Shown here piece after piece: positions 35,461-44,928 of a stretch of 64,000 nucleotides of DNA. The notes below the pieces were generated by a model. It was given only the letters and a program-made list of their open reading frames with translations, did no database searches and was not told where the DNA came from. Both the position numbers and the translations under genes were made by a program. Each line of letters starts with the position of its first letter. Positions within the stretch are counted from its first letter, which is position 1. The DNA comes from Phycicoccus sp. Root101 (GTDB lineage Bacteria > Actinomycetota > Actinomycetes > Actinomycetales > Dermatophilaceae). The stretch spans positions 1 to 64,000 of the forward strand of contig NZ_LMCM01000007.1 in the NCBI RefSeq assembly GCF_001426245.1, written 5' to 3'.

Positions 35461-36993
35461 TCAATCTGCCTTTCGCTGGGTCATGAAACGCATGAGGACT
35501 TCCTGGTCTGCCTCGGCCCGGGGGACGTCGGCGGTGATGACGCCCGCGGAGAGGGTGTAGATGCGGTCGCAGAGGCCGAGCAGCTCGGGCAGCTCGGAGG
35601 AGATCACAAGCACGCCGCGCCCGCTGTCGGCGAGCTGGTTGATGATCTCGTAGATCTCGTACTTGGCCCCGACGTCGATGCCGCGGGTGGGCTCGTCGAG
35701 GATGAGGACGTCGGGTTCGGTGAACATCCACTTGCCGAGGACGACCTTCTGCTGGTTGCCACCCGACAGCTTGCCGACGCCCGCCTCCACCGACGGCGTC
35801 TTGATGTTCATGCTGGTGCGGTAGCGGTTGGCCGCCACCACCTCGGCGTGCTCGTCGACCCGTCCCCTGCGCCGGATCTTCTTGAGCCCGGCAGAGGTGA
35901 TCGACACCTTGACGCTGTCCAGCAGGTTGAGGCCGAGGCTCTTGCGGTCCTCGGTGACGTAGGCGAGGCCTGCGTCGATCGCCTGCTGCACCGTGTTGGC
36001 CTTGACCGGCTTGCCTTCCTTGAGCAGCTCGCCGGTGACCTTGCGACCGTACGACTGCCCGAACACGCTGCGCGCCAGCTCGGTGCGGCCCGCGCCCATC
36101 AGGCCGGCGAGCCCCACGATCTCGCCGCGGCGCACGGTCATCGAGGCGCCCTTGACGACGAGGCGGGACGAGTCGTCCGGGTGGGCGACCGTCCAGTCGC
36201 GGATCTCCAGCAGGGTCTCCCCCACGGTGGACTCGTGCGGCGGGAAGCGGTGGTCGAGGTCGCGGCCGACCATCCCGCGGATGATGCGGTCCTCGTTGAC
36301 CTCGCCACGTCGCACGTCGAGGGTCTCGATGGTGCGCCCGTCGCGGATGATCGTGATCGAGTCGGCGATCTCCTCGATCTCGTTCAGCTTGTGGGAGATC
36401 ATGATCGAGGTGATGCCCTTGGCTTTCAGCCCGAGGAGCAGGTCCAGGAGGTGCCGGGAGTCGGTGTCGTTCAGCGCGGCGGTCGGCTCGTCGAGGATGA
36501 GCAGCTTCACGTCCTTGGCCAGGGCTTTGGCGATCTCGACGAGCTGCTGCTTGCCGATGCCGATGCTCCGGATCGGGGTGGCGGGGTCCTCCTGCAGGCC
36601 CACCCGCGCGAGGAGCTCCAGGGCTCGTTGTCGCGCGGCGTTCCAGCTGATGACCCCGGCCCGGCTCTGCTCGTTGCCGAGGAACAGGTTCTCCACGATC
36701 GAGAGCTCGGGCACGAGCGCGAGCTCCTGGTGGATGATGACGATCCCCGCGGCCTCGCTCTCGCGGATACCCTTGAACTCGCAGGGGCTCCCCTCGAACT
36801 CGATGTCGCCCAGGTAGGTGCCGTGCGGGTAGACCCCGGACAGGACCTTCATCAGGGTCGACTTCCCGGCGCCGTTCTCGCCGCAGATCGCGTGGATCTC
36901 GCCGCGCTGGACGTCCAGGCTGACGTCCGAGAGTGCCTTGACTCCCGGGAACTCCTTGGTGATGGACCGCATCGACAGGATGGGGTTGGTCAT
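35461..36993 (-). CDS. mmsA: Monosaccharide ABC transporter ATPase, two nucleotide-binding domains (MmsA/GguA-like)
   Basis: 510 residues from ATG 36,993, preferred because a GAGG lies seven bases upstream; the open frame extends another 49 codons. First ABC domain: Walker [10 protein letters not shown], signature region [14 protein letters not shown], Walker [12 protein letters not shown]. Second domain: degenerate Walker [10 protein letters not shown], signature LSGGNQQKV, Walker [14 protein letters not shown]. This doubled, asymmetric layout is standard for the CUT2 sugar family. It energises uptake through MmsB. Confidence 0.92.
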   Translation of the reverse strand: MTNPILSMRSITKEFPGVKALSDVSLDVQRGEIHAICGENGAGKSTLMKVLSGVYPHGTYLGDIEFEGSPCEFKGIRESEAAGIVIIHQELALVPELSIVENLFLGNEQSRAGVISWNAARQRALELLARVGLQEDPATPIRSIGIGKQQLVEIAKALAKDVKLLILDEPTAALNDTDSRHLLDLLLGLKAKGITSIMISHKLNEIEEIADSITIIRDGRTIETLDVRRGEVNEDRIIRGMVGRDLDHRFPPHESTVGETLLEIRDWTVAHPDDSSRLVVKGASMTVRRGEIVGLAGLMGAGRTELARSVFGQSYGRKVTGELLKEGKPVKANTVQQAIDAGLAYVTEDRKSLGLNLLDSVKVSITSAGLKKIRRRGRVDEHAEVVAANRYRTSMNIKTPSVEAGVGKLSGGNQQKVVLGKWMFTEPDVLILDEPTRGIDVGAKYEIYEIINQLADSGRGVLVISSELPELLGLCDRIYTLSAGVITADVPRAEADQEVLMRFMTQRKAD

Positions 36994-37054
36994 CGGCATG
37001 CCTCGTCGCATCGTCGGGTGGGACCGCGCGGTCCCGGGAGAGGTGCTGGGCGGA

Positions 37055-37143
37055 ACCCGGTGGCAGTGGCTGCATGGTGCCGCTGCCACCGGGTGGCCCG
37101 GGGAGTGCCGGTGGCAGCGGCGGAGACGTGCCGCTGCCACCGG
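37055..37143. promoter_or_regulatory. Two tandem near-identical hairpins between binding-protein and ATPase genes
   Basis: Hairpin 1 (37,055-37,094): 16-bp stem with one G-U/C mismatch position and an 8-nt loop. Hairpin 2 (37,108-37,143): perfect 14-bp stem CCGGTGGCAGCGGC with an 8-nt loop. Both share the core GGTGGCAG. They lie downstream of the binding-protein gene and upstream of the ATPase gene in transcription order. Such structures typically protect the upstream mRNA from 3' decay, or cause partial termination, giving more binding protein than membrane components. Confidence 0.75.
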
Positions 37144-37160
37144 ACCTCAGTGGTGACCGG

Positions 37161-38270
37161 CTACTTGAGCTGGTCCTCGGTGTAGTACTTCGCGTCCAGC
37201 AGGACCTTCGAGACGTTGTCCTTGTTGACCGAGACCGGCTCGAGCAGCTGGGTCGGCACGGTCTTGACACCGTTGTTGTACGAGGACGTGTCGTTGACGG
37301 TCACGGTCTTCTTGTCGGCGATTTCCTGGATCATCTTCACCGTGGCCTGCGCCAGGTCACGGGTGTTTTTGAAGACGGTGGAGTACTGCTCGCCCGCGAG
37401 GATCGACTTGACCGACTCGAGCTCGGCGTCCTGCCCGGTGACGACCGGCAGGGTCTTTCCACCGCTGCCGTAGCCGCTGCCCTTGAGCGCCGCGATGATG
37501 CCGCGGGAGAGGCCGTCGTACGGGGACAGCACCCCGTTGACGTCCTTGTTGGAGTAGGACTTGGTCAGCAGGTTCTCCATGCGCTTCTTGGCGACCGCGG
37601 CGTCCCAGCGCAGGGTGGCCACCGTCTTGAACGCGGTCTCGCCCGAGGCGATCTTGATCTCGCCGGCATCGATCTTCGGCTGCAGGACCTGCATCGCGCC
37701 GTTGAAGAAGAAGGTCGCGTTGTTGTCGTCCGGCGAACCGGCGAAGACCTCGACGTTCCACGGCTTCGGCGCGCCGCTGGCCGCGAGCCCCTCGAGGAGG
37801 GACTCGGCCTGCAGCTTGCCGACCTTGAGGTTGTCGAACGTCGTGTAGTAGTCCACGGCGTCGGTGTCACGAAGCAGCCGGTCGTAGGCGATCACGGGGA
37901 TGCCGGCGTCCTTGGCCTCCTTGAGGGCGCCCTTGAGAGCCGTGCCGTCGATCGAGGCGACGACCAGGACCTGGTTCTGCTTGGTCACCATGTCGTTGAC
38001 CTGGGTGACCTGGGTCGGGATGTCGTCGTTGGCGTACTGGAGGTTGACCTTGTAGCCGGCCGCCTCGAGCTGGGACTTGATGTAGTCGCCGTCCTTGATC
38101 CAGCGCTCGGACGTCTTGGTCGGCATGGCGACCCCGATCGTCCCCTTCTCGGTCGAGCCGCTCTTGGCGGCACCCCCGGTGTCGGTCTGGCGACCGCACG
38201 CACTCAGGCCGAAGGCCAGGGCCCCGGCCGCTACGACCGCAACGATTCTGCGCACCACTGTGTGCTCCAT
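37161..38270 (-). CDS. chvE: Sugar-binding lipoprotein, ChvE-like (CUT2 family)
   Basis: 369 residues from ATG 38,270. The lipobox is GLSACG after a short signal peptide. The periplasmic-binding fold (type 1) shows IGVAMPTKTSERWIKDG, VLVVASIDGTALKGALKEAKDAGIPVIAYDRLL, VEVFAGSPDDNNATFFFNGA and LPVVTGQDAELESVKSILAG. This is the ChvE/multiple-monosaccharide branch, which binds arabinose, galactose and related sugars. It is the first gene of the transporter group and lies 78 bp downstream of araA. Confidence 0.9.
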   Translation of the reverse strand: MEHTVVRRIVAVVAAGALAFGLSACGRQTDTGGAAKSGSTEKGTIGVAMPTKTSERWIKDGDYIKSQLEAAGYKVNLQYANDDIPTQVTQVNDMVTKQNQVLVVASIDGTALKGALKEAKDAGIPVIAYDRLLRDTDAVDYYTTFDNLKVGKLQAESLLEGLAASGAPKPWNVEVFAGSPDDNNATFFFNGAMQVLQPKIDAGEIKIASGETAFKTVATLRWDAAVAKKRMENLLTKSYSNKDVNGVLSPYDGLSRGIIAALKGSGYGSGGKTLPVVTGQDAELESVKSILAGEQYSTVFKNTRDLAQATVKMIQEIADKKTVTVNDTSSYNNGVKTVPTQLLEPVSVNKDNVSKVLLDAKYYTEDQLK

Positions 38271-38348
38271 TCTTGTGCAGGCCAACCTGCCCTTGTGCCG
38301 GTTGATCCAGATGTTGTGCGTATTCAGTTGTCCTGCAACGGCTTCCGA

Positions 38349-39854
38349 TCAGGCGAGCCCTTGGGCGAGCCGGTGGTAGGCGTTGTTCCACCGCAGCTCG
38401 CGACCGAAGCCGCGCACGGTGGTGTCAGCGTCGATGTGGGCGAGCTCCACGCCCGCCATCTCGCTGAAGTCCTCGAGGTGCTCCCGGTCCAGCGCGGTCG
38501 ACAGGACCGTGTGGTGGGGGCCGCCGGCCATGAGCCACGACGTGGTGGAGGTGCGCAGGTCCGGCTGCGGGCGCCACACGGCTCGCGCCACCGGCAGCCG
38601 GGGAAGGTCCTCGGGGGGCGTCACGACCTCGATGTCGTTGGCCACCAACCGGAACCGGTCTCCCATGTCGGCCATGCCCACGGTGAAGCCGGAGCCCGGG
38701 GCAGCGGTGAACACCAGGCGTACCGGGTCCTCACGTCCACCGATGCCGAGCGGGTGGATCTCCACCGTCGGGCGGGCCGCCGCGATCGAGGGGCAGACCT
38801 CGAGCATGTGCGCGCCCAGGATGAGCTCCGCGCCCGGGGCGAGGTGGTAGGTGTAGTCCTCCATGAAGGACGTGCCGCCAGGCAGGCCGCGACCCATGAC
38901 CTTGAGCCCGTGCAGCAGGACCGAGGTCTTCCAGTCGCCCTCGCCGCCGAAGCCGTAGCCGTCGGCCATGAGGCGCTGGACCGCGATGCCGGGGAGCTGG
39001 CGCAGGCCCCCGAGGTCCTCGAAGTTCGTCGTGAACGCCCCGTAGCCACCCTCGACGAGGAACTGTCGCATGCCCAGCTCGATCCGCGCGGCATACCGCA
39101 GCGAGTCGTGCCGCTCGCCGCCCGCGCGCAGGGGCGCGGCCACGTCGTACTCGTCGGCGTAGGTGGCGACGAGCGCGTCGATGTCGGCATCGCCGATGGC
39201 GTCGACCACGGTGACGAGGTCGTTGACGCCATAGGTGTTCACCGAGACGCCGAACCGGCGCTCCGCCTCGACCTTGTCACCGTCCGTCACCGCGACGTTG
39301 CGCATGTTGTCGCCGAAGCGCACCAGTCGCAGCGACCGCACCGCCGCGAGACCGCAGGCCGCCCGGCTCCACGCGGCCACCCCTGCCAGGACGGCCGGGT
39401 CGCTGACGTGGCCGGCGACGGTCTTGCGGGTGACCCCGAGCCGGGACTGGACGTACCCGAACTCCCGGTCGCCGTGCGCGGCCTGGTTGAGGTTCATGAA
39501 GTCCATGTCGATGCTGGCCCAGGGCAGGTCGCGGTTGACCTGGGTGTGCAGGTGCAGCAACGGCTTCTGGAGCCGCTCGAGTCCGGAGATCCACATCTTG
39601 GCGGGCGAGAAGGTGTGCATCCAGGCGATGACCCCGACGCAGCTGTCGTCGCTGTTGGCCTCGAGCATCACCCGCCGGATGGCGTCGGCGTCAGTGAGGA
39701 CCGGCTTGGCCACGACCTCGGCGATGATGCCGTCGTGACCCGCGAGCGCGTCCGAGATCGTCGCCGACTGGGCCGCCACCTGGGCCAGGACGTCGTCCCC
39801 GTAGAGGCCCTGGCTCCCGGTGAGGAACCAGACGTGTGCAGGGGTCGCGGTCAT
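38349..39854 (-). CDS. araA: L-arabinose isomerase
   Basis: 501 residues, the usual length. Starts at ATG 39,854, overlapping the araD stop as ATGA. Motifs: [17 protein letters not shown] at the N-terminus, [35 protein letters not shown] and [34 protein letters not shown], which carries metal ligands. It converts L-arabinose to L-ribulose, the first step of the pathway completed by araB and araD. Confidence 0.96.
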   Translation of the reverse strand: MTATPAHVWFLTGSQGLYGDDVLAQVAAQSATISDALAGHDGIIAEVVAKPVLTDADAIRRVMLEANSDDSCVGVIAWMHTFSPAKMWISGLERLQKPLLHLHTQVNRDLPWASIDMDFMNLNQAAHGDREFGYVQSRLGVTRKTVAGHVSDPAVLAGVAAWSRAACGLAAVRSLRLVRFGDNMRNVAVTDGDKVEAERRFGVSVNTYGVNDLVTVVDAIGDADIDALVATYADEYDVAAPLRAGGERHDSLRYAARIELGMRQFLVEGGYGAFTTNFEDLGGLRQLPGIAVQRLMADGYGFGGEGDWKTSVLLHGLKVMGRGLPGGTSFMEDYTYHLAPGAELILGAHMLEVCPSIAAARPTVEIHPLGIGGREDPVRLVFTAAPGSGFTVGMADMGDRFRLVANDIEVVTPPEDLPRLPVARAVWRPQPDLRTSTTSWLMAGGPHHTVLSTALDREHLEDFSEMAGVELAHIDADTTVRGFGRELRWNNAYHRLAQGLA

Positions 39855-40543
39855 GGTGTGGTGTCCTTCTGTCCGTAGACGTTCTGGTAGCGGTCGTAGA
39901 GCTGGGTGACGTCGGCCTGGTCCAGGGGCCAGGTCCGCCCCAGCTGCTGGGCGACGTGCACGGTGCGGGCCACGTCCTCGAGCATCACGGCCGCCTTCAC
40001 CGCTGCGCGGGCGGTGGCGCCGATGGTGAAGGGGCCGTGGCCACCCATGAGGACGGCCGGCGACCGGTGCCCTCGCAGGGTCGAGACGATGCCGCGCCCG
40101 ATGGAGTCGTCGCCGATGAGGGCGAACGGACCGACGGGGACGTCGCCGCCGAACTCGTCGGCCATCATCGTCAGGACGCAGGGAATGGGCTCGCGTCGGG
40201 CGCACCACGCCGTCGCGTAGGTCGAGTGCGTGTGGACCACGCCGCCCACCTCCGGCATCTCCCGGTACACGTAGGCGTGGGCCGCGGTGTCGGAGGACGG
40301 CGAGCCGTCACCCTGGACCACCCGGCCCTCGAGGTCGCAGACGACCATGGCCTCGGGGGTCAGCTCGTCGTAGGAGATGCCGGACGGCTTGATCACGAGA
40401 AGGTCGGCGCCCGGGACGCGCGCCGAGACGTTGCCCGCGGTCCACACCACGAGCTGGTTGCGCGTGAGCTCGGCGTGCAGCTCGGCCACCTCGGCCCGCA
40501 ACCGGTCGACCGTCGCGCGGACGGTGCCGGGGATGGTCGTCAT
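39851..40543 (-). CDS. araD: L-ribulose-5-phosphate 4-epimerase
   Basis: 230 residues, class II aldolase/adducin fold. Motifs: [57 protein letters not shown] (zinc histidines in HTHS), and [17 protein letters not shown] with a third histidine. It makes D-xylulose 5-phosphate from L-ribulose 5-phosphate, the last step before the pentose phosphate pathway. It is coupled to araB upstream and araA downstream by 4-bp overlaps. Confidence 0.95.
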   Translation of the reverse strand: MTTIPGTVRATVDRLRAEVAELHAELTRNQLVVWTAGNVSARVPGADLLVIKPSGISYDELTPEAMVVCDLEGRVVQGDGSPSSDTAAHAYVYREMPEVGGVVHTHSTYATAWCARREPIPCVLTMMADEFGGDVPVGPFALIGDDSIGRGIVSTLRGHRSPAVLMGGHGPFTIGATARAAVKAAVMLEDVARTVHVAQQLGRTWPLDQADVTQLYDRYQNVYGQKDTTP

Positions 40544-42213
40544 GCCCCCACCGCCCGCCGCTGGAGGGCCCGCAACCGGCGCATCACGTCGGTCCCGCCC
40601 CGCCCGAAGTGGTCGTGCAGGGCGCGGTACTCCGCGTACAGCTCGTCGTACGCGGCGGCGTTGGCCGCGATCGGCTCGTATGCCGCGACGCGGCGCCCGC
40701 CCATGGCCTGGGCGGCCTTGTGGATGTCGGGGTAGGCCCCGGCAGCCACCGCAGCGTGGATCGCGGCACCCAGGGCGGGGCCCTGCGTGGAGGAGATGAC
40801 CGACAACGGCATACCGAGGACGTCGGCGTAGATCTGCATGAGGAGCTCGTTGCGCATCAACCCGCCCGCGACGATGAACTCGGTCACGGGGACGCCCGAG
40901 TGGGCGAACGTCTCGACGATGGTGCGCGCGCCGAACGCGGTGGACTCGAGGAGCGCCCGATAGTTGTCCTCCGGCCGGGTCGCCAGCGTCTGGCCGACGA
41001 CCAGTCCCGAGAGCTCGTGGTCGACCAGCACCGAACGGTTGCCGCTGTGCCAGTCGAGGGCCACGAGACCGTGCCCACCGATCGGCTGGCGGGCCGCGAG
41101 CTCGGTCAGGTGCTCGTGGACCGAGAGGCCGCGCTCGGCGGCTGCGGCGTGGTACTCCGGCGGCACACCGTTGCCGACGAACCAGCCGAAGATGTCACCG
41201 ACCCCGGACTGCCCCGCCTCGTAGCCCCAGAGGCCGGGGACGATCCCGCCCTCGACCACGCCACACATCCCGGGGACCTCGCGCAGGACCGCTGCGCTCA
41301 TGACGTGGCAGGTCGAGGTGCCCATGATGGCCACCATCTGTCCGGCGTCGACCGCCTGGGCGGCCGGGGCGGTCACGTGGGCGTCGATGTTGCCGACCGC
41401 GACAGCGATCCCCTCCGGCAGCCCGGTCCAGCGCGCCGCCTCCGCGGTCAGCGAGCCCGCGGCCTCGCCGAGCTGCCCGATCCGGTGGGCCAGCTTGTCC
41501 TCGACGAAGGAGGCGAACTCCGGGTTGAGGGCGGTCAGGAACTCGCGCGACGGGTACTCCCCGTCCTGGTAGATGCCCTTGTACCCGGCGGTGCAGGCGT
41601 TGCGGACGTAGGTACCGCACAGCTGCCACACGATCCAGTCCGCAGCCTCGACGAAGTGGGCCATCGCGGCATACACCTCGGGGGCCTCCTCGAGGATCTG
41701 CAGACCCTTGGCGAACTCCCACTCCGAGGAGATCAGGCCGCCGTAGCGCGGCAGCCAGCGCTCGCCGCGCTCCTTGGCGAGGACGTTGATGCGGTCGGCC
41801 TGCGCCTGGGCCGCGTGGTGGCGCCAGAGCTTGACGTAGGCGTGCTTCTCGGACGCCCCGGAGGCGGTCTCGCACAGCGGCGTCCCGTCCGAGGTGACGG
41901 GGAGCATCGTGCAGGCGGTGAAGTCGGTGGCGATGCCCACGACGCTGCCCGGGTCGATCCCGGCCGCTGCGAGGGCCTCGGGGACCGCGGTGCGCAGGAC
42001 GTGCACGTAGTCGGTGGGCACCTGCAGCGCCCACTCCGGGGGGAGCTGCTCGCCGCTGCCGGGCAGGACCTCCGAGACGACCCCGTGGGGGTAGGTCGCG
42101 ACGGCGGTCCCGAGCTCGGCGCCGTCGCTGACCCGGACAACCAGGGCCCGACCGGACAGGGTGCCGAAGTCGACACCGACCACATGGGTCTCCCGGGCTT
42201 CCGGCTGGGCCAT
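40540..42213 (-). CDS. araB: Ribulokinase
   Basis: 557 residues, FGGY kinase. N-terminal VVGVDFGTLSGRALVVRV is the phosphate-binding start typical of AraB. Central KLWRHHAAQAQADRIN and PRYGGLISSEWEFAKGLQ follow. C-terminal FIVAGGLMRNELLMQIYADVLGMPL is the second FGGY signature. It phosphorylates L-ribulose. First gene of the araBDA group. Two LacI-type operators lie 24-58 bp upstream of its start. Confidence 0.95.
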   Translation of the reverse strand: MAQPEARETHVVGVDFGTLSGRALVVRVSDGAELGTAVATYPHGVVSEVLPGSGEQLPPEWALQVPTDYVHVLRTAVPEALAAAGIDPGSVVGIATDFTACTMLPVTSDGTPLCETASGASEKHAYVKLWRHHAAQAQADRINVLAKERGERWLPRYGGLISSEWEFAKGLQILEEAPEVYAAMAHFVEAADWIVWQLCGTYVRNACTAGYKGIYQDGEYPSREFLTALNPEFASFVEDKLAHRIGQLGEAAGSLTAEAARWTGLPEGIAVAVGNIDAHVTAPAAQAVDAGQMVAIMGTSTCHVMSAAVLREVPGMCGVVEGGIVPGLWGYEAGQSGVGDIFGWFVGNGVPPEYHAAAAERGLSVHEHLTELAARQPIGGHGLVALDWHSGNRSVLVDHELSGLVVGQTLATRPEDNYRALLESTAFGARTIVETFAHSGVPVTEFIVAGGLMRNELLMQIYADVLGMPLSVISSTQGPALGAAIHAAVAAGAYPDIHKAAQAMGGRRVAAYEPIAANAAAYDELYAEYRALHDHFGRGGTDVMRRLRALQRRAVGA

Positions 42214-42236
42214 CGTGAACTCCTCATCGAGTCGGT

Positions 42237-42271
42237 GTTAGCGCTAACGCTGTGCAGAAGTTAGCGCTAAC
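42237..42271. promoter_or_regulatory. Two LacI-type operators upstream of araB
   Basis: GTTAGCGCTAAC occurs twice (42,237-42,248 and 42,260-42,271). Each is a perfect 12-bp palindrome with the central CG typical of LacI-family sites. The centres are 23 bp apart, about two helical turns, so two dimers could bind the same face. They lie between araB and the lacI-type gene, so the regulator most likely represses araBDA and the transporter. Confidence 0.9.
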
Positions 42272-42377
42272 ACCGCCCTGCGTGTCAAGGGTTTCGCTCG
42301 AACTTCCCGTCGAGCGAGGTGGACGAACACCTCGGGGGCGACGGCTCGGACGCCGCTCGGACCCTTCCGCAGAGGGC

Positions 42378-43409
42378 TCAGGCGCGGGCGCGTCGGGCGG
42401 TCGAACCCCGCACCACGAGCTTCGGCGGGACGAGGACCGCGCCGTCGCCCGGCTCGCCGTTGATGGCGCCGAGCAGCTCCCGCAGCGCCGCCCTCCCGAG
42501 GGCGACGAAGTTCTGGTGGACCGTGGTGAGCGGCGGGAAGAGGTACTCCGCCTCGGGCAGGTCGTCGAAGCCCACGACACTCACGTCCTCGGGCACCCTG
42601 CGCCCGGCCTCGGCCATGGCCCGCAGGACCCCGATGGCCATCTGGTCGTTGGCCACGAAGACCGCGCTGACATCCCGGTCGGCGGCCAGCCCGACACCGT
42701 GCCGGTAACCGCTCGAGGCGGTCCAGTCCCCCGTGAGCACCGGCCCCGGCGTCAGCCCAGCGGAGGCGAGCGCCGAACGCCAGCCCTCGAGGCGGCACTC
42801 CGCCTGGTACCAGTTGGCCGGCCCGCCGATGTGGGCGATGTGGCGGTGCCCGAGGTCGATGAGGTGCTGGGTCGCCAGCCGCGCACCCTGCGCGTGGTCG
42901 ACCCCCACGCTGAGCCCGGCCCGAGCAGGGTCGGAGTCCAGCACCACCAGGGGCAGCGGCACCTGGGCCCCGGGGCCGAGGTCCAGCCCGGCGTCGTCCG
43001 GGGCGATCATCACCAGCGCCTCCACGGACTCGCCGATGAGGTGCTCGATCGCGTCCTGGGTCGCCCGGTTGCTCGCCTCGGGACTCGTCTCGGACACCGA
43101 CACGAGGACCAGGCTGTAGCCCTCGGCGCGGGCCGCCGCCTCGAGGCCCACCACGGTGCTGGAGGGCCCGAAGTAGCCGAGCCCGGCGACGACGACCCCG
43201 ATCGTCCCGGACCGCCTGGTGGCCAGGGCCCGTGCGGCACTGTTGCGCCGGTACCCCAGCTGGTGGATCGCCTCGAGGACGCGGTCACGGGTGGCGGGAG
43301 CGACGCTCGGCGACCCGTTGACCACCCGCGAGACCGTCTGGTGGGAGACGCCGGCGACCTCGGCCACGTCCTGGAGGCTCGGGCGACGACGCGGTGCCGG
43401 CTTCGTCAT
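42378..43409 (-). CDS. LacI-family repressor of the arabinose genes (AraR-like)
   Basis: 343 residues. The N-terminal LacI helix-turn-helix is SLQDVAEVAGVSHQTVSRVVNGSPSVAPATRDRVLEAIHQLGYRRNSAARALATRRSGTIG, including the hinge helix. The periplasmic-binding-like effector domain follows (FVANDQMAIGVLRAMAEAGRRVPEDVSVVGFDDLPEA). It is adjacent to araB with two palindromic operators in the gap. The effector is probably L-arabinose or a phosphorylated intermediate. The name AraR is not used because this is not the GntR/LacI chimera of Bacillus. Confidence 0.9.
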   Translation of the reverse strand: MTKPAPRRRPSLQDVAEVAGVSHQTVSRVVNGSPSVAPATRDRVLEAIHQLGYRRNSAARALATRRSGTIGVVVAGLGYFGPSSTVVGLEAAARAEGYSLVLVSVSETSPEASNRATQDAIEHLIGESVEALVMIAPDDAGLDLGPGAQVPLPLVVLDSDPARAGLSVGVDHAQGARLATQHLIDLGHRHIAHIGGPANWYQAECRLEGWRSALASAGLTPGPVLTGDWTASSGYRHGVGLAADRDVSAVFVANDQMAIGVLRAMAEAGRRVPEDVSVVGFDDLPEAEYLFPPLTTVHQNFVALGRAALRELLGAINGEPGDGAVLVPPKLVVRGSTARRARA

Positions 43410-43679
43410 GGCGCTCCTCGGGGACCGGTCGGGGGACTGGGGGTAGACACGGGCGGGGTCGGTGCCGTTGCCTCGCGGCAGACTCTAGGACCTGCGGAGC
43501 CCGCGTCGGCATAACGCCTGCACCGAGGGGCGGTGTGGCGCTCCGCGAGCCCCAGCCGACGCCCGAGAGGGCGTCACCACCACCGTTGGCGATGGGATAT
43601 GATCGACGCGCCGCGACAGGCCTACCCCGGAGATCAACCGGAGCAGACCGGTCGCGAACGCATGTTGTGCGTGCTTCAC

Positions 43680-43756
43680 GGCCAGGTAGCTCAGTTGGTA
43701 CGAGCGTCCGACTGAAAATCGGAAGGTCGGCGGTTCGACCCCGCCCCTGGCCACCA
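43680..43756 (+). tRNA. tRNA-Phe (GAA)
   Basis: The acceptor stem GGCCAGG pairs perfectly with CCTGGCC. D arm GCTCAGTTGGTACGAGC, anticodon stem-loop CCGAC-TGAAAAT-CGG with anticodon GAA, T arm GGCGGTTCGACCCCGCC. Discriminator A at 43,753 and an encoded CCA at 43,754-43,756. Confidence 0.95.
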
Positions 43757-43761
43757 CGAGG

Positions 43762-43792
43762 AACCGCCGCCACCCGTGAGGTGGCGGCGGTT
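43762..43792 (+). terminator. Hairpin terminator of tRNA-Phe
   Basis: A perfect 13-bp stem (AACCGCCGCCACC and its complement) with a 5-nt loop, starting five bases after the CCA and ending in TTT. It probably ends the tRNA-Phe transcript. Confidence 0.8.
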
Positions 43793-43857
43793 TCGTCCTG
43801 TCCGAGCCAGTTCGCACGCCCTGCGGGGCTGTGCGTCCTGCTCGCGACGCGCCCGCA

Positions 43858-43928
43858 ACACGGCGGTTGCTGGGCAAAACCAGCACAAATAACTGCCGTT
43901 TCGCCCAGCAACTGCCGTCTTGCCGTGT
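43858..43928. repeat. Imperfect inverted repeat in an empty intergenic region
   Basis: ACGGCGGTTGCTGGGCAAAA (43,860-43,879) is almost the reverse complement of 43,899-43,918 (18 of 20), separated by 19 bases. AACTGCCGT occurs twice in direct orientation within it. Flanking ACACGGC and GCCGTGT allow a second pairing. No gene covers it. It may be an extragenic palindrome or a structured RNA; it is too far from tRNA-Phe to be its primary terminator. Confidence 0.65.
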
Positions 43929-43980
43929 CGTCCGGGACCGGCAGGTCGGCTGGGAAGTCGGCCCAGCGGTCCGGCGGCGG

Positions 43981-44289
43981 TCAGGCGTCGGTGGGTTGGA
44001 GCTCGGCGCGCAGCGCGACCAGGTCGTCGCGCAGGCTGGCCGGTGCCGGAGCCTCGGAGCGCAGGGCGTCCTCGAGGGCGTGCTCGATCTGGCGGGCCAG
44101 GCGGGAGGCCTCGTCGTACCCGAACGTTCCGGCGGCCCCGGCCACCGAGTGGGCCACCGCACGGCCGGCGTCGACGACCTCGCGCGGGGCGCCGTCCGCG
44201 AGCGCAGGCTCGATCTGGTCGGTGCGGGCGAGGTTCGTGGCTCGGGCGCGCTCACGCATCTTGGCCCACATCAGGGCCTCGTCGCTCAC
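43981..44289 (-). CDS. Free-standing histidine phosphotransfer (HPt) protein
   Basis: 102 residues from GTG 44,289, which overlaps the receiver gene stop as GTGA. Helical throughout. The phosphorylatable histidine is in RAVAHSVAGAAGTFGYDEASRLARQIEHAL, the HPt signature, about residue 47. As an HPt it would shuttle phosphate between kinase and receiver proteins encoded nearby. Confidence 0.85.
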   Translation of the reverse strand: MSDEALMWAKMRERARATNLARTDQIEPALADGAPREVVDAGRAVAHSVAGAAGTFGYDEASRLARQIEHALEDALRSEAPAPASLRDDLVALRAELQPTDA

Positions 44290-44687
44290 GCGGTCCACCC
44301 GAGCATGGTGCTGAGCTGGGCCGGCAGCGTCATCGGGTCGAACGGCTTGGCCAGCACCCCGACGACCGGAAGCCCCGACTTCTGGGCGTCCTCGGCGGCC
44401 TGGGCCTTGGCGGTCAGCAGCACGACCGGGATGTGGCTGATGGCGGGGTCCTGGGACATCAGCACCGCAGCGGTCGACCCGTCCATGCCAGGCATCATGA
44501 CGTCCATGACCACGGCGTCGGGCAGCTCGCGGGCGCAGCGGTCCAGCGCCTCCTGACCACCCGTGGCGGTGGTGACCTCCCAGCCTCCGACCATCGACAG
44601 GCTCATCTCGGCCACCTCGAGGATCAGCTCGTCGTCGTCGACCACCAGGACCCGCCGCGGGCCACCTGACGGCAGCGCGGGGGTCAT
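44286..44687 (-). CDS. Single-domain response regulator receiver
   Basis: 133 residues from ATG 44,687, chosen because the extra 11 upstream codons precede no recognisable structure. Receiver features: acidic pair in VLVVDDDEL, phospho-acceptor Asp in AVVMDVMMPGMDG, conserved Thr in VLLTAKA and Lys in VLAKPFDP. No output domain, so it passes phosphate on or acts by protein contact. It is co-transcribed with the HPt gene and divergent from the kinase genes. Confidence 0.9.
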   Translation of the reverse strand: MTPALPSGGPRRVLVVDDDELILEVAEMSLSMVGGWEVTTATGGQEALDRCARELPDAVVMDVMMPGMDGSTAAVLMSQDPAISHIPVVLLTAKAQAAEDAQKSGLPVVGVLAKPFDPMTLPAQLSTMLGWTA

Positions 44688-44928
44688 GCGGGGAGAGGGA
44701 CTGATCCCCCGGGTCGGCACATCATGCGGACATAGTGCATCAACCCGAGGTCCCTCGGGGCAACTGCACGCAACATCCTGTCCACACAGCCGATCGACGT
44801 CTCCGTCCTACGGGCTGACAAGGAGACCCGACTCAGACCAAAGGGTGCACATCGGACAGTTCGGCTTCTACCATCGAACTCGTTGGTCGCCCGTCACGGA
44901 TGACATGGCCACGCATCGAGGGAGCGAC

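Noticed and set aside
33089-37270. Very long minus-strand open frame (about 1,393 codons)
   Set aside because: Only its last 307 codons are a real gene (oxidoreductase). The rest lies in the wrong frame over the ABC genes and has an Arg/Pro/Gly/His-rich composition typical of GC-driven shadow frames.
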